From contig NC_064239.1 of assembly GCF_023101765.2 (NCBI RefSeq), positions 3,906,001-3,970,000 of the forward strand: a stretch of 64,000 bases of DNA, read 5' to 3'. Below the pieces are notes generated by a model. The model did not search any database and was not told the origin of the DNA. It worked only from the letters and a program-made list of their open reading frames with translations. This DNA comes from Spodoptera frugiperda (taxonomy: Eukaryota; Arthropoda; Insecta; Lepidoptera; Noctuidae). Position numbers and translations under genes: made by a program. Of the stretch, positions 1 to 9,743 are shown piece by piece (position 1 is the stretch's first letter; the number at the start of each line of letters is the position of its first letter).

Positions 1-20
1 GAAAGAGGGTTATTCGAGAG

Positions 21-52
21 TATGTATGTATGTACATATGTATGTATGTATG
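21..52. repeat. (TATG)n microsatellite
   Basis: An imperfect run of TATG units. On the minus strand it forms the tail of the duplicated repeat that follows at 81-300. Confidence 0.8.
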
Positions 53-80
53 TATAATTATTTGGCACGCTCTGCAGCCT

Positions 81-300
81 AAACTGCTTGATGGATTTTG
101 GCTTGAGAGGTGTCGTTAGATTCGTATTTACTGTGAGAGTGACACTGGATATATCAAAATAATAAAAAAACAAAATGGCGGATTTTTGGCGCCAAATTCG
201 AATATTGCTCCCTCCCTAGCCTGAACGACTCGATGGATTTCAGTTTGATAGAGGGGATTTACTGTGAGAGTGACACTAAATATATCAAAATATAAAAATA
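81..300 (-). repeat. Direct duplication of a ~90-bp interspersed repeat
   Basis: Two copies of a segment beginning CTTGATGGATTT / CTCGATGGATTT and ending in CTGTGAGAGTGACACT followed by ATATATCAAAAT lie about 128 bp apart. With the TATG run at 21-52 they look like the end of an old transposable element lying in reverse. No coding capacity. Confidence 0.5.
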
Positions 301-341
301 ATAAAACTAAAAGGAAATAAAATAAAATAACTAGTATTAAA

Positions 342-405
342 GTTCCCTAAGAACAGGACGATCCTCCGACCAGGCGAGGTGATCATGCCTGGCGGGCTTT
401 CAGCT
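342..405 (+). repeat. Interspersed repeat family G, copy 1
   Basis: Contains AAAGTTCCCTAAGAACAGG, then GATCCTCCGACCAGGCGAGG. The same block recurs at 4585-4652 and 38629-38715. Short, non-coding, origin unknown. Confidence 0.6.
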
Positions 406-586
406 TTTTAGTTAGCACTTTTTTGTCTTTGGTGTTTTGAAGTCGATTTTTTATAGTTGGCAATTAAAAAAGTAAGACTGACGATTATTTAATATTTCAA
501 CAGGTGGGTAAAGAATAGCATTATAATCTAATAATCAATGATATATAAAAAGGGCAGGATTGTGATGTGATTGAGGTTAGACTTAC

Positions 587-632
587 CCATTATAACCTTT
601 GAGAGTCATGCCTCGCGTGCTCTGCAGAATAG
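587..632 (-). CDS. Exon 2 of the same secreted-protein gene
   Basis: Minus strand: a 3' splice site TTTTACAG|CTATTC at 633/632 and a strong 5' splice site ATGG|GTAAGTCT at 587/586 delimit a 46-bp exon. Joined to exon 1 in phase it gives the N-terminus MAQIIWTAAVVLLAILQSTR, followed by GMTLKGYNG. This is a basic-poor n-region, a hydrophobic core of about 14 residues, then polar residues (QSTRG) where signal peptidase may cut. The exon ends in phase 2. No convincing third exon with a phase-2 acceptor was found in 1-586, which is filled with repeats, so the gene probably continues beyond base 1. Acceptor, donor and frame all agree, which is the main support. Transcript data are the only firm test. 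Confidence 0.55.
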
Positions 633-928
633 CTGTAAAATTCAAAATTATTTCAGCGAAACTTAATATTAAAATGACATAGCAATATTTTTTTCGAAAG
701 ACAGGATAAGATGGAACTGTATTTTAATAAAATATAATTATATTTTGATTGTATAGGATCCGCGTAGGGGTGTTTGGCTACTAACTTTTTAAGTTCTATC
801 CAACAAAACTAGTCATGTAACTAGTCATATCACAGGTGCTTATTAAGAAAGGAATTAAGAACGGATACAATATGTTTTGAACGAAGTGAAGAGATATTTA
901 AATAAAAAATATATTATGTAAAACTTAC

Positions 929-968
929 CTAAAAGGACGACTGCGGCTGTCCAAATGATCTGAGCCAT
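929..968 (-). CDS. Exon 1 (coding part) of a secreted-protein gene, signal peptide start
   Basis: On the minus strand an ATG at 968 opens MAQIIWTAAVVLL and the frame runs straight into a strong 5' splice site, TTAG|GTAAGTTT, at 929/928. The 40 coding bases leave a phase 1 intron. The context before the ATG (ATCAAAATGG) is a good insect translation start. The residues IIWTAAVVLL form the hydrophobic core of a signal peptide that continues into exon 2 (632-587), so the product should enter the secretory pathway. The exon is too short to be found by ORF length. A short first exon ending inside the signal peptide is common in insect secreted proteins. The family cannot be named because the mature protein lies left of the window. 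The intron to exon 2 is 296 bp (633-928). Confidence 0.6.
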
Positions 969-1045
969 TTTGATGGATTTTTTTTTATGTTGAACTACTG
1001 AAGTTACTCTCAGCTCTGTAGTATTAACACTACTTGCCTTAGTGT

Positions 1046-1065
1046 GAAAAATTTCCTTTTTATGC
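1046..1065 (-). promoter_or_regulatory. Possible core promoter: kappaB-like site overlapping a TATA-like box
   Basis: About 80-100 bp upstream of the ATG at 968 the minus strand reads GCATAAAAAGGAAATTTTTC. It contains a TATA-like CATAAAAAG and an overlapping GGAAATTTTTC that resembles insect Rel/NF-kappaB sites. An arthropod initiator-like TCAGTA lies at 1001-996, but it is farther from the TATA-like box than usual. Both motifs are short in AT-rich DNA, so this is suggestive only. Confidence 0.25.
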
Positions 1066-1469
1066 TGAACTTAAGTTGACATTTCGATATAGCTACTTAC
1101 CTATGTTGTATTGTATTTAAAGAAATTCATAGGTACAGGGTGATTGTTTTTAATTAGTCGTTTAACCGATGGCTATGATACGGTTACCAATAAATAGATA
1201 GGTATGGTATGTTGTACCGTAGTACCACGGACTGATGTGGGAGGGAGATGAGTAACATAGAAAAGTATAATAGTGTTTTGCTATATACAAACATCTATTA
1301 TTAGTAGTGTACTTACTCTCCTAATGTTAAGATGCATTTTTGAGATATCTTTTGTTAATACATTTAATAGATTCGTACGAACTGTGTCAAGATTGTAAAA
1401 TATTATATCTACCACACATTACATAATTAATTAATTCGTGATTAGGTTCTTATATGCATCATAAAATAC

Positions 1470-1570
1470 TAGGCTCCATCAGGCCAACTGGCCTATCTGG
1501 AAGTTATTGGGGGAGGTCTTTGTCTACAGAAGCCGTCTTGTGACTTATAATTATGTTAATGGCGATTATG
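1470..1570 (+). mobile_element. Degenerate RTE-like LINE 3' end
   Basis: GGGGGAGGTCTTTGTCTACAG followed by a GTCTTGTGAC motif and a TTATGATTAATC tail resembles the extreme C-terminal codons and 3' end of lepidopteran RTE LINEs. Compare the clearer tails at 29157-29255 and 41080-41312. Very short and diverged. Confidence 0.3.
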
Positions 1571-1574
1571 ATTA

Positions 1575-2244
1575 ATCACTCTTTTTTTTCTCTGTCTGGT
1601 CGATTGCCATATTTTAAACTATACAACGTGTAACAAAAAGGGGGTATACATATCAAGTACACGGCTTCTAGATAACATAACAAACGATACGGTAAGGACT
1701 TTTTAAACTCATTTTTTCATGGTACCAAGTTAATGAATTTTTCAAATCGCGTCGCCGCGTGATTCAAAATTAGGTAGACAGGTACTAGGCGATCAGATTG
1801 ACAGAATAAATGTTTCGTAATATTAGCGGATGATCCCTGTAGTGTTATAACACGTTTGTATGATTTAAAATTAAGAACCATGCGATATCAAGTATTTGGT
1901 ACAAAAAATTTTTAAACGTATTTTGAGCTGAAATTTCGTGTAGAGACTCTAATCAACCTTGTTTTAATCAGCGCTTCTTGATGTATATGGGTATTTTGTT
2001 ACACGTCGTACTAGTACAAGTATACTTGAATTATCAGTTTAGCTAGATTTGAGTGCTTTTCCACCAGAGCCGCGGCTGCTCGCTCGCAGCCGCCTGCTCC
2101 TCAGCCCGCGGGCCGCCTCGCACCTACGTGATTTTAAATTACGCTATCTATAGTGGTAGGACGTACAAGACTACGTGGAGTTGGTTTTGTAGTAATTCGG
2201 TTCTGTTACTAACTTTTATTCCACAACATATTACATTTTTAACC
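1575..2244. other. AT-rich interval with one GC-rich block
   Basis: No recognised gene or repeat apart from a sharp GC-rich block at 2058-2130. That block is preceded by TTTTCCACCAG (acceptor-like) and followed by CCTACGTGATTT (weak donor-like). Read from 2068 it encodes an Ala/Pro-rich stretch. It may be an exon or a chance island. Confidence 0.3.
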
Positions 2245-2486
2245 AACAATATTATTTTATTGTAACTTTCGTGAGACATACTAAATTAATTACTATGTTA
2301 TCGGCTTATTCACGAAATTGTTTGACGAGGAACTCGACTAGTTTCAAGCCATGCTAGAGGCTCATATTCATGAGCAGCATTCCGCGACAATCGCCGCGTC
2401 GTGTGTGAAACTAGTCGAGTTCCTCGTCAAACAATTACGTGAGTAAGCCGATAACATAGTAATTAACAATATTATTTAATTGTTAC
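2245..2486 (-). mobile_element. F1 hairpin element, inverted-duplication form, with 22-bp target duplication
   Basis: The element proper is 2267-2464. Near-perfect 60-bp arms (about 2284-2345 and 2405-2467) can fold into one long hairpin around a 60-nt loop that holds the family's CTCATATTCATGAG and CGCGACA motifs. The left end is the reverse complement of the family 3' tail (TTTAGTATGTCTCACGAAA), so the copy is in reverse. Flanking direct repeats at 2245-2266 and 2465-2486 match over 22 bp with two differences, as expected for target-primed insertion. Compared with the copy at 27018-27210, the inner part is inverted relative to the arms. Confidence 0.7.
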
Positions 2487-2797
2487 ACAAACTATAGCAA
2501 ATTTGTTTGGCCAGAATTATGTATGTACAGTACAAGTTCACCACCACCATTTCCTACATAAGTCATTATGCCATTAATGTTAAGCTAATAGTTATTAGGA
2601 CTACTAACGTTATGTGAATCAAATTTATGCCCAAACAAATCTTTAAGATGATTATGCCAACATGTAAAAAGTATGCCTAAAAAATTTTCTAAAATATTAT
2701 TATGGCAAAACAAATTGTGCGAAAATCGTTATGCCGTATATATTAGGACAAAGAACATTATGTGAAGAAGGGATCTCTAGCAAATTAACATGCAATT

Positions 2798-3060
2798 TGT
2801 CGTGGTGGCACAGAGGTTCAAGATGCCCGCTTTTCATGCTTGAAAGTGCGGGTTTTTCGAGTTATATTCTATACAATTTTCGAAGATTATTGAAACACCG
2901 CTGATAAACGGTAAAGGAAAATATCGTAAGAAAAACTGTGCTTATAATTTTGAAATCGCCAACCCGCATTAAGCAAACGTAATTAATGTTCAAACCTTCT
3001 CCGTGTGAAAAGCCTTTGGCCAGCAGTGGCCACTTATAGGCTGATGATGTGTATGTGTGA
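2798..3060 (+). mobile_element. tRNA-derived SINE family E, copy 1
   Basis: Starts TGTCGTGGTGGC (A-box region) and carries a decayed B-box, GCGGGTTTTTCGAG, where better copies read GGGTTCGAAACC. The body contains CGATAAACGGTAAAGGAAAA-type sequence, the AACCCGCATT motif and the CTTTGGCCAGCAGTGGCCAC tail. Other copies: 10397-10728, 14268-14345, 35268-35540, 52922-53203. Confidence 0.75.
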
Positions 3061-3062
3061 AA

Positions 3063-3125
3063 TTAACGTGAGCGCCACCGATTGCTTACCATCAGGTAAA
3101 CTATCTGTTCATTTACATCCCTATC
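3063..3125 (-). mobile_element. Family D repeat, end fragment
   Basis: GCGCCACCGATTGCTTACCA is the reverse complement of the 5' part of family D (see 5176-5448). Only about 60 bp remain. Confidence 0.55.
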
Positions 3126-3529
3126 CCATTAAATCATAATAAACTCATTAGACATCGTGTTCTACCAACGTTAAACTTCATACACAAACACGAGACAAAT
3201 CTTATTTTAAAAACTAGAGACCTTCTATAATATAATTTTATCAATCCTGGATGTTTATATTCCTTATCGGAAAAGGCTACAATAATTTTGTAACAAGAGT
3301 AATGATGGTGTATCTGGCTCATTCTCCCTAATGAGTGATAAGCTTCACTGATAGACACACTAATGCAAAATTTCAATCTTGACTTTCACCACTCTCATGC
3401 AGGCTTTTCCCATATGTTACCTATTATTGGAAGCAAGTATAACAGCTCACACATAGGACCCACTTAGTTTTTAGTCACATTTCCGTGGTGCTTGGTGATT
3501 AGACTTCTTCCAGTTATGCAGTCTCTTTT

Positions 3530-3760
3530 GTGCCTCTATTTATTCTGTCTCCTGCATTAAATTCACCGTATTTTTTTCTTCTCTAATAATATCTTCTGAT
3601 TTATTTCGTCCCGGGATCCAGACAGTCATTCATGTATCTGGGACGCGACGGACTTCAGTGTTCCGGTGGTTTCAGGATTGTATCTACTGTAAATCCTGGC
3701 TTATAGGAGTTGCTGCGGTTAAAGGAGGTTATGGTGGGCTTGTCCCATGAAGAATAATCT
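3530..3760 (-). mobile_element. R1-clade LINE 3' UTR, 5'-truncated copy
   Basis: On the minus strand this matches the 3' UTR that follows the LINE reading frame at 20674-21846. Shared blocks include ATGGGACAAGC, AGCCAGGATTTACAGTAGAT, ACTGAAGTCC, ATGAATGACTGT, and AAATCAGAAGAT followed by TTATTAGAG. Only non-coding 3' sequence remains, as expected for severe 5' truncation on insertion. Confidence 0.7.
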
Positions 3761-3782
3761 TCCATGCAGCTTTTAGCGGCGA

Positions 3783-3866
3783 CCGGCTCGAATAAATAAA
3801 CCAATCAGAGCGCCGGACGAGATCTCGTTTCGATTACTTTTAGCATAAAGCAAACTCGTGGTAAGG
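3783..3866 (+). mobile_element. MITE family H, half copy
   Basis: Matches the right half of the complete element at 16541-16688: CGGCTCGAATAAA, ACCAATCAGAGCGCCG, then CTCGTTTCGATTACTTTT and AAAGCAAACTCGT. The left inverted repeat is missing. Confidence 0.65.
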
Positions 3867-3869
3867 AAA

Positions 3870-4584
3870 CTGGTCCCTAATGTTAATTATTATGTTTTAT
3901 GTCACTTACGTTAAAACTTTCCAAAAATGATCACTCTGTAGGTACATGAATATTCATTAAGGATCAACTGTGTCAATATTGAACAATTCTTTTGTGAAAA
4001 TAAAAATACTTTTATCTACTATTTTATAATAGAAAAGTAATGAATATTACTAAACAAATGTGAATTGAATGTTATTTTATGACTAATCTAGGTTTTTTTT
4101 TTTTTTGTCAATTGCTACCTATCCTAACTTCTAGCATTATTCTAGTACAAAAGTGTCTTGAAAGTGACAATCATTCCTGATTAGTAATATTTGTGAATAT
4201 TTTAATGGGTAAATGATGATGAATGAAAGATATTCAACGAGGCTTAAAATAAAAATACGTAAAAGCCTACCTATACAATTTTCGTAGACAATATTATCTT
4301 ACTAATATTAGAAATGGTAAATTTGGGTATAATATGTTTGTTACTCAGTTACGTCAAAACGACTGAAGGATTAGGGGTAGATTATAGTTTGGAATAACAC
4401 ATAGTGTATTTTTTTATCCCGTGCCGTAAAGCCGTGGTCAGATTATTAATACCTAACCATATGTTCCTGAAGGGACACAGAGTTTTTCTGTTTACATAAA
4501 GTGTTCGATCTGTAGACTATACACTGGCAGGTACAATAGACACTGACATAAAATCAAGACAAAATAGAGGATATCAATAGATAT
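3870..4584. other. No recognised feature
   Basis: AT-rich, with a T-run at about 4092-4106. No exon-like or repeat-like signal seen. Confidence 0.4.
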
Positions 4585-4652
4585 TTAGGGAACAGCGAGT
4601 AAAGTTCCCTAAGAAAAGGAGGATCCTCCGACCAGGCGAGGTGTCACTTGTC
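4585..4652 (+). repeat. Interspersed repeat family G, copy 2
   Basis: Same block as 342-405: AAAGTTCCCTAAGAAAAGGA then GATCCTCCGACCAGGCGAGG. Confidence 0.65.
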
Positions 4653-4856
4653 AATGTGTCGCCACAGATATAATAATGTTAGTAGTCAAAATTTAGAAAT
4701 AGAATAGAAATGTGTGGTCATTCAGACAATTAAAATGGCTAAAGGATATATAATAAAGATACATACTTAATGAAAGCTTTCAATTCCATTTAATTATTTA
4801 GTTGCAACCTACAAAAACTTTACTCTGAATATTCACTTAATAATATTCAATTGATC

Positions 4857-4904
4857 CAAAAACTAGATATTGGTAGTTATATAACTACCAATATCTAGTT
4901 TTTG
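4857..4904. repeat. Perfect 48-bp palindrome
   Basis: The 24-bp arm 4857-4880 (CAAAAACTAGATATTGGTAG then TTAT) is followed with no spacer by its exact reverse complement at 4881-4904. It could extrude as a cruciform or give a 24-bp RNA hairpin. Not seen elsewhere in the window. Confidence 0.9.
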
Positions 4905-5175
4905 TATATTTTAATAAACCTCGATCATTCGCGCGGGATGCTATGAGCACCCCAAATCATGAGTACACAGACGATGTTGTTTAATAAGAGATCCTGGCTG
5001 ATCAACATGATGGTGAAAAATCGTGTGCAAAAAGTAAAGTGAACATTTTATTCAGAGTATTTGATTTGTCTAAAAATGACATCATTTCCCAAACTAAAGC
5101 AGTTGACTCAGAATTTATCATTCCATATTACATTTTTTTTATGGAACACGCCGATAAATGAACAGAAGTATCACT

Positions 5176-5448
5176 TTATGGTAAGCAATCGCCACCGCCC
5201 ATTGACACTTGAAACACCAGAGGCGTTACAAGTGCGTCGCTGGCCTTTTGGGGGTTAGGAATTTAAGGGTTCTTAGGGAATTGGGGATTGGGTAGATTAG
5301 GAAGGAGGGAATTGAACCTGCAGTAACCTCACTTACACAACGAAACGCAACGCAAACGCTGTTTCACGTCGGTTTTCGGTGAGGCCGTGGTATCACTCCG
5401 GTTGCGTCAGCCAATTTCGTGCCGAAGCATGGCTCTCCCACACTTAGG
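5176..5448 (+). mobile_element. Family D interspersed repeat, near-full copy
   Basis: Order of blocks: GGTAAGCAATCGCCACCGCC, ACACCAGAGGCGTTACAAGT, TTTTGGGGGTTAGGAATTTA, AACGAAACGCAACGCAA, GTTTCACGTCGGTTTTCGGT, GAGGCCGTGGTATCACTCCG, GCATGGCTCTCCCACACTTA. At least eight other pieces occur in the window on both strands. No reading frame or tRNA boxes were seen, so it is probably a non-autonomous element of unknown class. Confidence 0.75.
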
Positions 5449-5450
5449 TC

Positions 5451-7366
5451 CATGACATTGATGTTTACCTAAGGTTTATTATATACTGTTGTTAGGTAAC
5501 ATAATTTTTAAATATGTTCCAAATAATACCTACCTATGTACCTATGTACCAAACGTACCTAAGGTAAACATCAATGTGTCACATAAGTCAAACAGCCACC
5601 TGCATAAAAAATAAATAATTACGCAGGTAGTTGCCAGACATTGTAAATACGCGTAATGTTATTTAGAACATATTATTTCAAAAACTGTGTTACCTAACAA
5701 CACTATATAATAAACCCTAGGTACACACCAATGTCATGTACCTATGTCAAACAGCCAGCTGCATAAAAAATAAATAATTACGCAGATAGTTGCCAGACAT
5801 TGTAAATACGCGTAATGTTATTGAGAACATATTTCAAAAACTGTGTTACCTAACAACACTATATAATAAACCCTAGGTACACACCAATGTCATGTACCTA
5901 TGTCAAACAGCCAGCTGCATAAAAAATAAATAATTACGCAGATAGTTACCAGACAATGTAAATACGCGTAATGTTATTTAGAACATATTATTTCAAAAAC
6001 TGTGTTACCTAACAACACTATATACCTAATAAACCCTAGGTACACATCAATGTCATGTACCTATGTCAAACAGTCAGCTGCATAAAAAAATAAATAAATA
6101 CGCATATAGTTGCCAGACATTGTAAATACGCGTAATGTTATTGAGAACATATTTCAAAAACTGTGTTACCTAACAACACTATATACCTAATAAACCCTAG
6201 GTACACACCAATGTCATGTACCTATGTCAAACAGTCAGCTGCATAAAAAAATAAACAATTACGCAGGTAGTTGCCAGACATTGTAAATAAGCGTAATGTT
6301 ATTGAGAACATAATTCAAAAACTGTGTTACCTAACAACACTATATACCTAATAAACCCTAGGTACACACCAATGTCATGTACCTATGTCAAACAGTCAGC
6401 TGCATAAAAAATAAATAATTACGCAGATAGTTTCCAGACATTGTAAATACGTGCAATGTTATTGAGAACATATTTCAAAAATTGTGTAGCTTGAAGGTGC
6501 GTCTAGACTAGACGAACTGAGCACGAGCGAAGCACAGGCGGAGCCATTCTCGACTTCGTCGTTCGCGGCGTCAAGTGTGGACGAACCAACGCACATCCCT
6601 TTGCGCGAGCGCGAAGCAAATCCCTTTGTGTTCGTCAAAAGGTTGATTTACATCAAACGAGCGAATGCTCATTCTATCCCCACTACAGCTAATTCTTCTA
6701 GTGTAAACAGGCGTAGAGCATTCCTTCGTTGTTCTTAGTGCGTTCGCAAAGATTCTATGGAATATTCTAAGAATGCTCGCTCGCTTGATGTAAACGGCGC
6801 AAGAGCGCGCGAACAGTTGCTTAGAGCGTTCTAGCGTGTTCGGACGTGCTCGCGCCACTGAGCGGTCTCATCAAAGCGTTTTAGTGTTCTAGCTCTAGCT
6901 CTATGTTCGTTTGATGTAAATCGATACATCTAGCTTTCGTTTACACTAAAAGATTACGAAAGAATGCTCTTGTTCTAGCTCTATGTTCGTTTGATGTAAA
7001 TCGATACATCTAGCTTTCGTTTACACTAAAAGATTACGAAAGAATGCTCTTGTTCTAGCTCTAGCTCTATGTTCGTTTGATGTAAATCGACCTTAAAACC
7101 GACAACAGGCGGAACGCAGCTGACCACGAACGAAATGCTCGCAGCGCGCTCGTTCGGGGCTTGTAAGTTGGTCCACACTAGACGAATTTCGTTCGCCTCT
7201 TACTCCGCTCGTGCTCGGTTCGTCTAGCGTAGACGCACCTTAACAGCAGTATATAATAAACCCTAGGTACACACTAATGTCATGTACCTATGTCAAACAG
7301 TCAGCTGCATTAAAAAATAAACAATTACGCAGATAGTTACCAGACATTGTAAATACTCGTAATGCC
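5451..7366 (+). repeat. Tandem array of ~160-bp units, first unit inverted, split by a MITE
   Basis: Landmark GCATAAAAAATAAA recurs at 5602, 5761, 5917, 6080, 6241, 6402 and 7307, giving periods of 156-163 bp once the 748-bp insert (6494-7241) is removed. Each unit also holds TTGCCAGACATTGTAAATAC, TGTTACCTAACAACACTATA and CCTAGGTACACACCAATGTC. The array opens with an inverted unit: TTGATGTTTACCTAAGG at 5459-5475 is the reverse complement of CCTAAGGTAAACATCAA near 5558. The inverted end plus internal tandem units suggests a non-autonomous transposon with expanded internal repeats, not a plain satellite. Confidence 0.85.
6494..7241. mobile_element. 748-bp inverted-terminal-repeat element (MITE-like) inside the array
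   Basis: The left end AAGGTGCGTCTAGACTAGAC continues GAACTGAGCACGAGCG. The reverse complement of the right end is AAGGTGCGTCTACGCTAGAC then GAACCGAGCACGAGCG, so about 36 bp of terminal inverted repeat carry three differences. Flanks read TTGA/TTAA-like, compatible with a degenerate TTAA duplication. Inside, an ~80-bp block (CTATGTTCGTTTGATGTAAA onward) repeats at 6901, 6981 and 7067. GC content is higher than around it. No transposase frame; apparent ORFs here are by-products of the repeats. Confidence 0.85.
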
Positions 7367-7369
7367 AGA

Positions 7370-8090
7370 CATCATTAACATACCAGTTTGTTTAATTTGA
7401 AAAAAAAATACAATAACTAAATTAAAATTCACCATGTCTGTAACATGTTTTTATCTTGTAATTTTTATCTGAATTTCTATAAATGTAGTTGAATTTAGTT
7501 GAAGACTCGACTAATTTGGGTTAAATATAGTTTCTTAAATAAGACCTTTTAGTTTTTCGTAGTGTGTAGTCCAAATTTTTTTTTTTTTTGTACCGATTAA
7601 AAGTTTCCGCTTGCAATAAGCCCTAAAACGACACTAGCGCTATTTTACCACTTCGATTTAAGTACCTACTCAATAATACGTTTTATTAAACGGCCAAAGG
7701 GCCACCAGTGAACTCCCTTATCCACCCTTATTACTCAATTATAGACGTTATTTCCAATATTTAAAGACTACTTTTGTTTGAAAGAAATTGGTTAATTTAT
7801 TGTAGATGGGTTAATTCCTTTTCCAATTTTTTAGATAGATAAGACGAAAAATGTAGTAACACTTCTTGTGTTACCATGGTTAAAAAATATAAAATAAGTT
7901 TTGAAAATGATTTATTTTTTCAAATTAGTGTCATGTGGCGCATAAATGCAGTTAATAAAATGACAAAAACAGCATTTCAATTTTATTTATGGTGATGAAC
8001 TTACATCTGCAAGTAACTATAACTGGTATAATATTATAGTAGTTATGAAAATTATAATAGTATACAAAGTTTATTTTTTTTTATCGATCA
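7370..8090. other. No recognised feature
   Basis: AT-rich, with a T-run near 7567-7577. Nothing exon-like seen. Confidence 0.4.
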
Positions 8091-8091
8091 A

Positions 8092-8268
8092 TCGGAGTGA
8101 TACCACGGTGTCACAGAAAACCGGCGTGAAACAACGCTTGCATTGTGTATCGTCGTGTGACTGAGGTTAACGAAAGACCAATTACTCCCCTTCCCAATCC
8201 TCAAGTCCCCAATAATCTTCAAATTCCTAACCTTCAAAAGACCGGCAACTCACAAGTTACGCATCTGG
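8092..8268 (-). mobile_element. Family D repeat
   Basis: Minus-strand copy: CGGAGTGATACCACGGTGTC, AAAACCGGCGTGAAACAACG, AAAAGACCGGCAACTCACAA are reverse complements of the family D blocks at 5176-5448. Confidence 0.7.
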
Positions 8269-8269
8269 T

Positions 8270-9260
8270 TTTCGTCAATTACTAGAATAGAAACTTCATC
8301 CAGACATTGTGTTAGTGTACAATTTCACAAAAATATATATACTAGCCGTCCAAAAACAATCCACAATGCATAGTTGTACTTAGTGCTACACGTGCAACAG
8401 GAGGACAGTCTCTCAAAACGGCGACTGAAAATTGAAAATACTTTAATTATTTTATATAAATGCTGTCATTTTTCGCCTGCATTGTAGCTTGACGGACTGT
8501 GTATGCATACATAGATAACATTATGTCCTTTACTAATTATCCGTCAACCAACAGTCAAAGCTATGACGGACTATTCCTCTTTAATTTTATCCAAGCTACA
8601 TTTGAGTGACGTGCAGACTTCTAGGGATGAAAGCTGATGGATTTTTGAGCCCGACGTCTGGAAAAATGCTTTGACATACTGTTGGGATTTTTTCCACTAT
8701 TTTGTGGGTAGAGTCAGTTTGCACAGCGTAATATTTTTTAGTTCTTTTAAGGGTGATACATTTATTTATATAACTGTACTAAATCAAGTGCTTCCAATTT
8801 TGTTGATTGATCCCATATATAATCTGATTTAAATTCGATTCCTACAAAAATATTGTTCGGTGTTAAATAAAATGATGAGGATTTCCAACAATGAACTAAA
8901 GCTTTTAGATAAATAACAAAAAATACACGTTTACCCTCGTCAATCGTCAATCCGATGACCGACATCAAATAACAATTGAATCAAATATAAGATCTAATTC
9001 TGGATTGATAAAAGATTGTCCCACGCGGAAATTTCCCGTTTAAATTGGGCAAGGTGACTGAAGGAGCGTCACTTTGATCTTTATCGAATACGAGACATCG
9101 ATTTGTCTTGCAGGACAGTTAACCAAGTTTCCTACTGTTTTATAAAAGATTTCGTAACACTCAAGATAATTTATACCTGGTTTATAGTAATGGAAGCGAA
9201 CAAGTGATTTAATAAGAATAAGAAATTTTATATATTTTTTTTATTGAGCGACCAGATGCA
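8270..9260. other. No recognised feature
   Basis: Unique AT-rich sequence. A 68-codon minus-strand frame (8968-8762) was considered and not accepted as a gene, for lack of length, splice context or recognisable motifs. Confidence 0.35.
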
Positions 9261-9261
9261 T

Positions 9262-9512
9262 CATCTCATGATAAGCAATCGCCGCCGCCTATGGACACTC
9301 GAAACACCAGAGGCGTTACAAGTGCGTTGGGGGTTAGGAATTTAAGGGTTGTTGGGGAATCGGGGATTGGGAAGGGGGGAATTACGCCTCCGGTAACCTC
9401 GCTCACACAACGAAACACAACGCAAGCGTTGTTTCACGTCGATTTTCGGTGAGGCCGTGGTATCACTCCAGTCAAGTCGGCCTATTCGTGCTGAAGCAAA
9501 GCTCTCCCACAC
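9262..9512 (+). mobile_element. Family D repeat
   Basis: Carries the blocks ATAAGCAATCGCCGCCGCC, ACACCAGAGGCGTTACAAGT, GTTTCACGTCGATTTTCGGT, GCTCTCCCACACTTA, in the same order as 5176-5448. Confidence 0.75.
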
Positions 9513-9743
9513 TTAAAAACATGTGTAGGCACCCAGAATTAAAATAATGCATGCATGCAAGATCTTACATAAAAGTGACTCACGTTATGTCTTTCATTTA
9601 TCAGGGCGTGCAAATATCTTATAATAACAATAAAGGGTAAAATACATTATTGACATAGATGCATATTATAACATTTTGCGTAATACCATAAAATACATAA
9701 TGACGCACTCACTCATACAAACATTTTATTAAAAACAAATTAT

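Noticed and set aside
8762..8968. 68-codon minus-strand frame as a small gene
   Set aside because: No recognisable family, no splice or promoter context; length within chance expectation.
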